Shown piece by piece: positions 52,379-60,359 of a stretch of DNA of 64,000 bases. This DNA comes from Owenweeksia sp965214115 (lineage in GTDB: Bacteria > Bacteroidota > Bacteroidia > Flavobacteriales > Schleiferiaceae), in NCBI GenBank assembly GCA_965214115.1, contig CBDCAU010000007.1, positions 124,001 to 188,000 of the forward strand, given 5' to 3'. Under the pieces are notes generated by a model that saw only the letters and a list, made by a program, of their open reading frames with translations, was not told the DNA's origin and made no database searches. Position 1 is the stretch's first letter. Every line of letters starts with the position of its first letter. The position numbers and the translations under genes were made by a program.

Positions 52379-53619
52379 TGTATTTTCCACCCGCTATATC
52401 GGATTTTGATTTTAGCAAAGTGGCTCGTCAAAGCTTCCTTTTAAAAGAGGTGGATTTGGATGCCGAATTATGCACTTTTTTTGGCAGTCTCCACGTTGTG
52501 AGCGGAAATAGTTGGGTAAAAATTTTGGCGAGAACCTTTGGGATGCTCGGCACTCTTTTTCCTGAAAAAAAAGAAGTGGTGTTGCCGGCCTATAGTTGCA
52601 ATGAATTTACAAAGGCTATTCTTTTGGCTGATTTGGAGCCAAAATTTATTGACTTTTCGTCGGATTTTCAAATGGATTTAGCAGAAGTGGAAAAGGCTGT
52701 CAATTCGAATGTATTAGCAGTGATTTCAGTAAACAATATAGGAGTAGAGTCGGATAATCAATCTGTCAAGGAATTATGCCATTCGAAAAATACTATTTGT
52801 TTTGAAGATGCCACCTATACCTATTTCGGTAAATCATCACTATATCCGCAGCAAAAATTTGGCACTTTTGGCGATTTTTCGATATTGAATTTTTCGGAGG
52901 GAAAAACGATACCTGTGGGTGGTGGGGCAGTGCTCTTAAACAATAAAAAGTATCAATCGGAATTTGAGAATTTACGAAAAAATATGTTCCAATCATCGGC
53001 TTTATCGGTATCAAATGAACTGAAAGCATTAGCTGTTTATAAGGCAGGGGCATCGAAGGTAGGATACGATTTATATCGCCGCCTCAAAAATGCGTCTGGG
53101 GTCGATTTTAAGAATAGGTTGTCAATGGAGCCTTCGCGGGCCGGTCAGGTCAGTGGCGATTTGATGATGATGGACTCGCAAGCGATTGTCATTGAACCCA
53201 ACCGACGTAAAAACCTGGAAACCATCTCCTTGCGACCGTTGGGTTTAGCAAAGAAATTGTGCGGGCTGGACATTTTGAAAAATTTTGAGAAGTATAATTC
53301 GGTTAAAAAAAAAGCGCTGCGGTTTTATAAAAGCAATGATAAAGTTTGGCAAAATGCGGGTCGCCAAATAGAGTTGCCCGATGAAGCGATGTTGGTAAAA
53401 GTACCTTTCGTTTTCCATAAAAAACCGAAGCCAAATTTGATTAAACAGTTGAACAAATGGGGGATGGCCAAGCAATATCTGATGGAGTGGCCGATGTATC
53501 AATTAAAGGAGTACAAAAACTCGCGGCATTTTTATGAATGTACCTATACTCTACCTGTTCATAAAAATAGTAATGAAAAAGCGCAGAAAAACATTTTGAA
53601 TATTCTGGAAAATGTTTAA
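52378..53619 (+). CDS. DegT/DnrJ-like PLP enzyme, divergent
   Basis: 413 residues. VVLPAYSCNEFTKAILLADL, CFEDATYTYFG and SILNFSEGKTIPVGGGAVL (PLP lysine K ~182) show the aspartate-aminotransferase fold of the DegT/DnrJ group, but HAxKN-type motifs are replaced by FSEGK. It may be a sugar aminotransferase or a catalytically modified relative. It overlaps the next sugar transferase gene by eight bases. Confidence 0.78.
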   Translation: MYFPPAISDFDFSKVARQSFLLKEVDLDAELCTFFGSLHVVSGNSWVKILARTFGMLGTLFPEKKEVVLPAYSCNEFTKAILLADLEPKFIDFSSDFQMDLAEVEKAVNSNVLAVISVNNIGVESDNQSVKELCHSKNTICFEDATYTYFGKSSLYPQQKFGTFGDFSILNFSEGKTIPVGGGAVLLNNKKYQSEFENLRKNMFQSSALSVSNELKALAVYKAGASKVGYDLYRRLKNASGVDFKNRLSMEPSRAGQVSGDLMMMDSQAIVIEPNRRKNLETISLRPLGLAKKLCGLDILKNFEKYNSVKKKALRFYKSNDKVWQNAGRQIELPDEAMLVKVPFVFHKKPKPNLIKQLNKWGMAKQYLMEWPMYQLKEYKNSRHFYECTYTLPVHKNSNEKAQKNILNILENV

Positions 53620-54235
53620 GCGTACCTTCGATATTCTATTTTCATTAGGGGTGATTTTATTACTAAGTCCCCTTCTACTATTGGTAGCTATTCTTATAAA
53701 AATAGAGTCAAAAGGAGGTGTTTTTTTTAAGGCTAAAAGATATGGGCAAAACGGGCAGCTTTTCAATTTTTACAAGTTTAGGACTATGACTGTTCAGGCA
53801 ACGGTAACGGCGGACAAAGCAATGCTGACCACCACCGCCGATGCTCGGATTACGCGGGTCGGGAAAATTCTTCGCCCGCTCAAAATTGACGAATTTGCGC
53901 AGCTTTTCAATGTTTTGAAAGGCGATATGAGCATCGTGGGCCCGCGCCCAGAAGTGCCGGAAGTGGTGGAGCGCTACTACACGGATGAATGGAAGGAGGT
54001 ATTGCGCGTAAAACCGGGACTGACCTGCCTTTTGCAGACCAAGGTGTATCCTGATTTTACGTATTACCATCCCGAAAACGTCGAAAATCAATATGAATAT
54101 TATGTCAATCACGACCTCCCGATGAAACTGAAATGGGACAAAAAATACGCAAAAAATTATGATTTTTGGCTTGATTTAAAGATTATTTTTCACACCGCCT
54201 ATTTGGTAGTTTTTAAAAGCTGGAAATATATCTAA
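53612..54235 (+). CDS. initiating phosphoglycosyltransferase 1 (bacterial sugar transferase)
   Basis: 207 residues. An N-terminal reentrant helix (FDILFSLGVILLLSPLLLLV) precedes the catalytic core: FKAKRYGQNGQLFNFYKFRTM, LRPLKIDEFAQLFNVLKGDM with Asp-Glu, and SIVGPRPEVPEV. It transfers a sugar phosphate to undecaprenyl phosphate at the membrane and so starts a repeat unit. A second enzyme of this class is encoded at 57751; two initiators in one locus is notable. Confidence 0.92.
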   Translation: MFKRTFDILFSLGVILLLSPLLLLVAILIKIESKGGVFFKAKRYGQNGQLFNFYKFRTMTVQATVTADKAMLTTTADARITRVGKILRPLKIDEFAQLFNVLKGDMSIVGPRPEVPEVVERYYTDEWKEVLRVKPGLTCLLQTKVYPDFTYYHPENVENQYEYYVNHDLPMKLKWDKKYAKNYDFWLDLKIIFHTAYLVVFKSWKYI

Positions 54236-54236
54236 A

Positions 54237-55190
54237 ATGATAAAAATTCTGCGTACGGCAGCGGGTGCTTCGGTTGCACCAAGCCTTATAAAAAATTTGA
54301 AGGAGTTCCCCGATGTGCAGGTGGTGGCAGCGGATATTTCGGCATCAGCGGCGGGATTTCAATTCGCAGATTCTTCGCATATCGTATCTCGTGCTGACAA
54401 TCCTGATTATGTCAATGAACTGGTGGAAATTTGTGCCAAAGAAAAGATAGATATTTTCATTCCCGATTTAGATGAAGAACTAAAGTTGGTGGCTGCTCAA
54501 AAAGGTAAATTTGAAGAGGTTGGGACTACTGTTATTTTATCTGATTTAGATGCCTTGAAAATTGCCACCAGTAAGCAAAAAACATTTGACTTTTTTCATA
54601 GACATAATTTTCCAGCTCCCTTTTCCACAATGGATAAGGAAATAGCGCTGAAAAAATTAGAATTTCCTTTCATTTTAAAGCCTGAATATGGCCGTGGCAG
54701 CCAAGGCATTTTCTTACTTAAAAATGAGAAGGATTTAGATTTGAATTTAGAGGAAAATGGAAAAGCGGTTTTTCAGGAATATTTACCCGGAAGAGAGTTT
54801 ACCATTGATACGCTTTCGGATATGCAGGGAAACTTTCGCTATTGTTCTATCCGCGAACGAACCGAAACGGATAGTGGCATTTCGACCAAAGGCGTCACCC
54901 TATTTGACGAAAAACTGGAGAAAATCGTAGGGCAAATATGTGATGCTCTCCAATTGAAAGGACCGGGCTGTTTGCAGTGCAAGTCCACGGAAGATGGTCT
55001 AATGAAATTCATCGAAATCAATCCTCGGATCGCGGGTACGGCAATCCTTTCTATTCGGGCGGGTGCGCCAATTTTACACGATTTATTGCGCTTGCATCTG
55101 GGCGAAGAAATTATCGGAAAAAAGGACTACAAAGTGGGTTATAAAATGGCGCGCTACTGGAGCGAAGTTTATTTTGAAGCCGATGATTAA
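54237..55190 (+). CDS. ATP-grasp protein (carbamoyl-phosphate-synthase-like)
   Basis: 317 residues. FIPDLDEELKLVAAQKGKF and LSDLDALKIATSKQKTFDFF precede the ATP-grasp core: FPFILKPEYGRGSQGIFLL, FQEYLPGREFTIDTLSD and the metal site FIEINPRIAGTA. It is one of two ATP-grasp genes in the locus. Together with the HAD and PIG-L genes that follow it may activate a carboxylate, for example to couple an amino acid to a uronic acid. It overlaps the HAD gene by eight bases. Confidence 0.85.
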   Translation: MIKILRTAAGASVAPSLIKNLKEFPDVQVVAADISASAAGFQFADSSHIVSRADNPDYVNELVEICAKEKIDIFIPDLDEELKLVAAQKGKFEEVGTTVILSDLDALKIATSKQKTFDFFHRHNFPAPFSTMDKEIALKKLEFPFILKPEYGRGSQGIFLLKNEKDLDLNLEENGKAVFQEYLPGREFTIDTLSDMQGNFRYCSIRERTETDSGISTKGVTLFDEKLEKIVGQICDALQLKGPGCLQCKSTEDGLMKFIEINPRIAGTAILSIRAGAPILHDLLRLHLGEEIIGKKDYKVGYKMARYWSEVYFEADD

Positions 55191-55857
55191 ACTGGTGGTT
55201 TTTGATTTAGATAATACGCTCTATGATTTTGATAAATTTCGCAGAGAGGCGTTGCGGGGAATGGTACAAAAATTTTGTAAAAATGAAGGCTTGTCATTTC
55301 AAAAATATTGGAAAATTCTTGATGAAACAATTCAAAAATACGGATTGCATCACGGTAAATTGTTTGATTTTTATAAAAATGAATTGAGAGAATTTTGGCA
55401 GTATGATATTAAGAATTGGATAGATTTTTATCATCAAAGTAATCCAAGTGAATTGCAGTTATTTAATGGTTTTTATGAACTGATTTTGTTTCTGAAAAGG
55501 CAGCAATTGAAGACAGCTATTTTGACCGATGGAAATGCTAAAACGCAACATCATAAAATGACGGTTTTGAATCTTCAAGATGAGTTTGATTTTGTCCTAC
55601 TTTCCGCTGAACGGCAAACCGCCAAACCGAATTTGCAACTATTTAGGGAAATCGAATATCAATTTCAACTATATCCGGAAGAAATTATGATGGTGGGCGA
55701 CCACCCTGACAAAGATATTTTGGGAGCGAAACGTGCTGGTTGGCAGGCGGTTAGAATGGTTAGTGGGGAGCATTCCAAATTACCCGACCATCCCGAAGCA
55801 AAACCTGACCAAAAATTTGAAACTTTGCCACAACTGACTGAATGGCTTCAACAATGA
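55183..55857 (+). CDS. HAD-superfamily hydrolase
   Basis: 224 residues from the ATG at 55183 (the frame is open 40 codons upstream, within the ATP-grasp gene). VVFDLDNTLYDF is motif I (DxDxT), ILTDGNA motif II, AKPNLQLF motif III and MVGDHPDKDILGAKRAG motif IV, all intact. It is a HAD-IA phosphatase; a sugar-phosphate substrate is probable from context. It overlaps the preceding and following genes. Confidence 0.9.
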   Translation: MIKLVVFDLDNTLYDFDKFRREALRGMVQKFCKNEGLSFQKYWKILDETIQKYGLHHGKLFDFYKNELREFWQYDIKNWIDFYHQSNPSELQLFNGFYELILFLKRQQLKTAILTDGNAKTQHHKMTVLNLQDEFDFVLLSAERQTAKPNLQLFREIEYQFQLYPEEIMMVGDHPDKDILGAKRAGWQAVRMVSGEHSKLPDHPEAKPDQKFETLPQLTEWLQQ

Positions 55858-56531
55858 AAAATGTTTTGGTAATCGGCGCACACCCTGACGATGAAATCAT
55901 CGGCTTGGGCGGCACGCTGCGGCGACACGTGGAAGCGGGCGATTCCGTTTTTGCCCACTTGCTTACGGACGGCCATTCTTCCCGTGAAAGTGACGCCGAT
56001 TCGGCGATGGAGAAAAGAAATAGTGCCGCTGAAAAATCGGCGGGGGTTATTGGTTTTCAGGATATTACTTTCGATTCTTTCGCCGACCAAATGCTGGATA
56101 CCGAGTCGATTCTAAAAGTAGTCCAAAGCATCGAAAATGTGGCGAAAAAAGTAAAACCAGATGTCGTTTATTTCCATCATCGCGGCGATGCGAATGTGGA
56201 TCACCAAGTGGTTTTCAAGGCTTGCGTCACCGCATTTCGCAGTACCGGAGCGAATTTTCCGTCAGAAATGTATTGCTACGAAACGCTGTCTTCAACGGAA
56301 TGGGGCGCGCCGTTTCCTGAGAGTGCTTTCGTTCCAAATTATTTTGTTGATATTTCTAAAACCTTGGAAACCAAGCTAAAAGCGATGAAATGCTATGACG
56401 ATGAGTTGCGCGATTACCCTCATCCGCGTTCAGAAATGGGAATACAACAAGCCGCGCAGCGTTGGGGCAAGATTATCGGTTGCGATGCGGCTGAGGCATT
56501 CGTGATTTTTCGTAAAATATGGAAGCAATGA
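55854..56531 (+). CDS. PIG-L family deacetylase
   Basis: 225 residues from an ATG that overlaps the HAD stop (ATGA). NVLVIGAHPDDEIIGLGG holds the zinc motif HPDDE; HHRGDANVDHQVV supplies the third His. The family removes the N-acetyl group from GlcNAc-type sugars, or a malate conjugate in BshB. Here a polysaccharide role is more likely, but BshB, the partner missing for BshA, cannot be excluded because BshB is of the same family. The gene is in the polysaccharide operon. Confidence 0.88.
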   Translation: MKNVLVIGAHPDDEIIGLGGTLRRHVEAGDSVFAHLLTDGHSSRESDADSAMEKRNSAAEKSAGVIGFQDITFDSFADQMLDTESILKVVQSIENVAKKVKPDVVYFHHRGDANVDHQVVFKACVTAFRSTGANFPSEMYCYETLSSTEWGAPFPESAFVPNYFVDISKTLETKLKAMKCYDDELRDYPHPRSEMGIQQAAQRWGKIIGCDAAEAFVIFRKIWKQ

Positions 56532-57754
56532 AAATCCCTTTTTCGCCACCTTATGTGGATGACGATGTGATTCGAGAAGTCAATGAGACCCTGCGTTCCG
56601 GCTGGATAACCACTGGGCCCAAAGTGCAGGCTTTGGAAGATTTGCTTTGTGATTTTACGGGATGCCAAGCGGTATTGGGCGTCAATTCGTGGACCAGCGG
56701 AGCGATGCTGCTTCTAAAGCGCTGGGGCATTGGCGAGGGCGACGAGGTAATTGTTCCGGCCTATACGTATTCAGCTACCGCCCTCGCGGTATTAAACATT
56801 GGCGCACAGCCTGTTATGGTGGATTGTGGGGAGGATTTTAATATATCATTAGAGGGAATCCAGCAAGCGATAACCTCAAAAACCAAGGCGATAATGCCCG
56901 TTGATATTGGCGGCTGGCCGTGTGACTACGATGCAATAAATGAAATAGCCAAGAGCAAAGAAGTTCGTAGGAATTTTCGTCCAAATTCTGAATGGCAAAA
57001 AAAATTAGGCCGACCGTTGGTAGTAGCAGATGCCGCGCATTCCCTTGGCGCTAAATACAAAGGGAAGTATTCGGGAAATTTGTGTGATGTCGCGATTTTT
57101 TCGTTGCACGCCGTGAAGAATATTACCACGGCGGAAGGCGGCGCGATTTGTTTGAACTTGCCCAATGAATTTGATAATCAGGAAGTTAGAGCCTTGCTGC
57201 GCCGCTATTCTTTAAACGGACAAACTAAGGATGCCTTTACCAAAACAAATAGCGGCGGCTGGCGCTACGATATTGTGGAGCAGGGGATGAAATGCAACCT
57301 GCCGGATGTGAATGCGGCGATTGGCTTGGCACAATTGCGAAAATATAATCAATTATTAGCAGAAAGACGACGGGTTTTTGAACATTACCATCGAGAGTTT
57401 TCCAAGAAGGAATGGGCATTATTGCCACAAGGAAAAAAGGAACATACGGAATCATCCTATCATTTATATGCATTGAGGTTTAAAAGTTTGAACGAAAAAG
57501 GACGGGATGTTTTAATAAAAAAAATACAGGAAAGAGGAGCGGGTTGCAATGTGCATTTTGTACCAATGCCGATGCTAACGCTTTTTAAAAATTTGGGGTA
57601 TGATAGTAAAGATTTTCCCAAAGCATTTTCCCAATATCAAAATTTAATTACCCTTCCGATTTATCCACAACTTACTGAAAATGAAGTAGATTATGTAATT
57701 AAAGTGGTTACCGACGAAGTGGAGAGTGAGATTTCTAAAAACGAGGCACATTGA
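56528..57754 (+). CDS. DegT/DnrJ/EryC1/StrS aminotransferase
   Basis: 408 residues from the ATG at 56528 (ATGA overlap with the PIG-L stop). SPPYVDDDVIREVNETLRSG, VIVPAYTYSATALAVLNIGA, VADAAHSLGAKYKGK and the PLP lysine in FSLHAVKNITTAEGGA define the family. It makes a 4-amino or 3-amino NDP-sugar from a keto sugar. It is the second of three such genes; a one-base overlap region with the next sugar transferase (TTGA) follows. Confidence 0.92.
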   Translation: MKIPFSPPYVDDDVIREVNETLRSGWITTGPKVQALEDLLCDFTGCQAVLGVNSWTSGAMLLLKRWGIGEGDEVIVPAYTYSATALAVLNIGAQPVMVDCGEDFNISLEGIQQAITSKTKAIMPVDIGGWPCDYDAINEIAKSKEVRRNFRPNSEWQKKLGRPLVVADAAHSLGAKYKGKYSGNLCDVAIFSLHAVKNITTAEGGAICLNLPNEFDNQEVRALLRRYSLNGQTKDAFTKTNSGGWRYDIVEQGMKCNLPDVNAAIGLAQLRKYNQLLAERRRVFEHYHREFSKKEWALLPQGKKEHTESSYHLYALRFKSLNEKGRDVLIKKIQERGAGCNVHFVPMPMLTLFKNLGYDSKDFPKAFSQYQNLITLPIYPQLTENEVDYVIKVVTDEVESEISKNEAH

Positions 57755-58323
57755 AATATGTTTATATTAAAAGGATGATGGATTTTCTCTGCTCAGGAAT
57801 TCTTTTGATATTTTTAAGTCCAATTTTGTTTATGTTAATTGTATTGGGAATTCTGTTCAAATACAAGATATTTTTTATACAAAAAAGGACAGGGAAAAAA
57901 GGTAAGATCTTTTCGATTTATAAGCTGAAAACAATGCGTGATAGCATTGAATCAGATGAAAATCGGATAACAAAATGGGGCAAAATATTGCGAAGATTTT
58001 CATTGGATGAAATCCCACAACTATGGAATGTAATGAAAGGGGATATGAGCTTTGTGGGGCCGCGGCCGCTTTTACCTGAATATCTGCCCCTTTATTCGCA
58101 AAATCAAATAATGCGGCATCAAGTAAAACCTGGCATTACGGGCTGGTCACAAGTAAGTGGGCGCAATGAATTAACTTGGCGGCAACAACTAGAAAAGGAT
58201 GTTTATTATGTTGAAAACCAAAGTTTTAGATTGGATTTAAAAATCTTGGTAAAAACGGTTTTCAGAATTTTTGCTGACCAAAGCGAAACCCAAACCCGAG
58301 AGGCTTTCAATGGGAAAAACTGA
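57751..58323 (+). CDS. initiating phosphoglycosyltransferase 2 (PglC-like)
   Basis: 190 residues, TTG start; the short length and opening (YIKRMMDFLCSGILLIFLSP) are as in PglC. The catalytic part has FSIYKLKTM, RRFSLDEIPQLWNVMKGDM (Asp-Glu dyad) and FVGPRPLLPEYLP. PglC transfers phospho-diNAc-bacillosamine to undecaprenyl phosphate. The two following genes resemble PglD and PglE, which supports this substrate. It overlaps the acetyltransferase by 14 bases. Confidence 0.88.
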   Translation: MKYVYIKRMMDFLCSGILLIFLSPILFMLIVLGILFKYKIFFIQKRTGKKGKIFSIYKLKTMRDSIESDENRITKWGKILRRFSLDEIPQLWNVMKGDMSFVGPRPLLPEYLPLYSQNQIMRHQVKPGITGWSQVSGRNELTWRQQLEKDVYYVENQSFRLDLKILVKTVFRIFADQSETQTREAFNGKN

Positions 58324-58954
58324 ACTCATTATAATAGGTGCGGGGGGACTGGGCCGCGAATTGGCCGCAATGGTGCGGGGGTCAGATTTATCCAAAATCT
58401 GGCAGGTGCTTGGTTTTGTGGACGATGGGATTTTTGAAGGTAATAGAATAGACGGGCTGCCACTTTTGGGAAATTTGCAATGGCTTGAAAACCAAGAAGA
58501 TGGAATTTCGGTGGCATTGGGAATCGGCGCGCCCATTGTTAAAACAAAGGTGATTGAAAAATTAAATTCTAAAAAGTTCGTATTTCCAAACTTGGTGCAT
58601 CCCACAGCTCAAATGATTGATAGAGAAAGAGTTGAGGTGGGTTTTGGAAATATAATCTGTGCAAATGCTATTTTGACCACCTCGATTTCTATCGGAAATT
58701 TTAACGTTATAAACCTGAGTTGCACGATCGGACACGATGTGAAAATGGGCAATTTTTGTTCGCTGATGCCGTCTGTAAATGTGAGTGGAAATGTCATTTT
58801 AGAAGATGAAGTTTTGATAGGCACTGGCGCACAAATCATTAAAAAAGCCAAGCTGGGCAAGGGCTGCCGCGTAGGTGCCGGTGGGGTAGTGAACAAAAAC
58901 GTGGCTGCGGGCCAAACCGTAACGGGCGTTCCGGCCAAAGCAATTTCGCGATGA
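58310..58954 (+). CDS. PglD-like sugar N-acetyltransferase
   Basis: 214 residues from the ATG at 58310. An N-terminal nucleotide-binding part (LIIIGAGGLGRELAAMV) precedes a left-handed beta helix of hexapeptide repeats (from IGNFNVINLSCTIGHDVKMG to AKLGKGCRVGAGGVVNKN). PglD acetylates UDP-4-amino-sugar to UDP-diNAc-bacillosamine. The gene overlaps the downstream aminotransferase by four bases (ATGA). Confidence 0.9.
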   Translation: MGKTELIIIGAGGLGRELAAMVRGSDLSKIWQVLGFVDDGIFEGNRIDGLPLLGNLQWLENQEDGISVALGIGAPIVKTKVIEKLNSKKFVFPNLVHPTAQMIDRERVEVGFGNIICANAILTTSISIGNFNVINLSCTIGHDVKMGNFCSLMPSVNVSGNVILEDEVLIGTGAQIIKKAKLGKGCRVGAGGVVNKNVAAGQTVTGVPAKAISR

Positions 58955-60105
58955 AGAACGAGCGCATTTATCTTTCGCCACCCCACCTTTCGGGAGAAGA
59001 AATTCAGCGGGTTTCGGAGGTCTTTCAACAGAATTGGGTGGCGCCCGTTGGCCCAGATTTGGAGGCTTGGGAGGGAGAAATTTCCCAATATTTAAACGTA
59101 AACTCTTGCTGCCTTCTCAACGCGGGAACGGCAGCTATTCACTTGGCCTTAAGGGTTTTGCAAATAGGAGGGGGCGATTTTGTTTTCGTTCAATCGCATA
59201 ATCACATCGGCTGTGTAAACCCGATTTTATACCAAAATGCCACGCCAATTTTCATAGGTTCGGAGGACGAAACTTGGAATATGTCGCCGGTTTTTTTGGA
59301 AGAAGCCATTGTTGCAATTTCAAAAAAATACGGTACCGAAAAATGCAAGGCCATCCTTCCCGTCCATTTATATGGAATGCCCGCAAAAATGGCGGAGATT
59401 TTAAAAATTGGCAGAAAATATGGAATTCCAATTATCGAAGATGCTGCTGAATCACTTGGTTCTCAGATAAATGGAAGGCAAACGGGAAGTTTTGGAGAGA
59501 TGGGGATTTTGTCATTCAATGGGAATAAAATCATCACTTGCGGGGGAGGGGGGGCATTGGTTTCCAACGATTTGGAAAAAACCCACCGCGCCAAACATCT
59601 CGCTGCCCAAGCACGTCAGCCCGTGGCACATTACGAACATTCGGAAATGGGACACAATTACAGGCTCAGCAACGTTTTGGCAGCTATTGGCCGAGCTCAA
59701 ATGACGGTACTTTCTGACAGAATAAATATACGTCGCGCAAATTTTAAAAAGTATCGGACGTACTTTCAAAAGTGGAATGGAGATGGAGAGGAAATCTACT
59801 TTCAAAACGAACCCAAAGGTTTTTTCAGCAACCGCTGGCTAACTTCGATTATCTTGAAAAACAATGGAAATCAAAGGGTTAGTCCAAAGAAAATCCGTGA
59901 AAATTTGGCGGCGCGAAATATTGAAAGCCGCCCACTTTGGAAACCGATGCATCGGCAACCGCTGTTCGAAAATGGTGTTTATTTTGGAAACGGTTTTGAA
60001 GAAACACTATTTAAAAACGGCCTTTGCCTCCCAAGTGGATCTTCCCTTTCCCAGCGAGATTTCCAAAGGATTTTTACCGTATTAGATTCCGCTTTCCGAC
60101 TCTAA
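58951..60105 (+). CDS. PglE-like DegT/DnrJ aminotransferase
   Basis: 384 residues. IYLSPPHLSGEEIQRVSEVF and the length match UDP-4-keto-sugar aminotransferases of the PglE/PseC type; CLLNAGTAAIHLAL, PIIEDAAESLGSQINGRQTG and LSFNGNKIITCGGGGALVS (PLP lysine NGNK) are conserved. It would aminate the product of the PglF-like dehydratase. It is the last gene before a 254-base gap. Confidence 0.92.
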   Translation: MKNERIYLSPPHLSGEEIQRVSEVFQQNWVAPVGPDLEAWEGEISQYLNVNSCCLLNAGTAAIHLALRVLQIGGGDFVFVQSHNHIGCVNPILYQNATPIFIGSEDETWNMSPVFLEEAIVAISKKYGTEKCKAILPVHLYGMPAKMAEILKIGRKYGIPIIEDAAESLGSQINGRQTGSFGEMGILSFNGNKIITCGGGGALVSNDLEKTHRAKHLAAQARQPVAHYEHSEMGHNYRLSNVLAAIGRAQMTVLSDRINIRRANFKKYRTYFQKWNGDGEEIYFQNEPKGFFSNRWLTSIILKNNGNQRVSPKKIRENLAARNIESRPLWKPMHRQPLFENGVYFGNGFEETLFKNGLCLPSGSSLSQRDFQRIFTVLDSAFRL

Positions 60106-60359
60106 TTTCCGTTTCCAAATATTCAATAGGGGCGCGCTCAAACTCATTTTGAGCTAAGTTGTGTTCAAATTTTTTGAATGAAAAAGACTACCCACGTTAA
60201 AAAAGTTATACTTTTGACCCGTTGCTCTTTCCAAAACTGAAACAATTGATACTCCAACTTTTACCAACCTTGGGTTTCCCAAACAGCTCGCTGCGTTTTT
60301 TAATAGCAAATCTGAATGTTCAAAACATTGAATTTCAGATGTTTAAAAAATAGATAGTG
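60106..60359. other. intergenic region before the PglF-like gene
   Basis: 254 bases without a gene. It holds AAAAGTTATACTTTT (60201-60215), the exact reverse complement of the 15-base core in front of the DUF4143 gene (11683-11697). The rest is AT-rich with no clear terminator or promoter. Confidence 0.6.
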
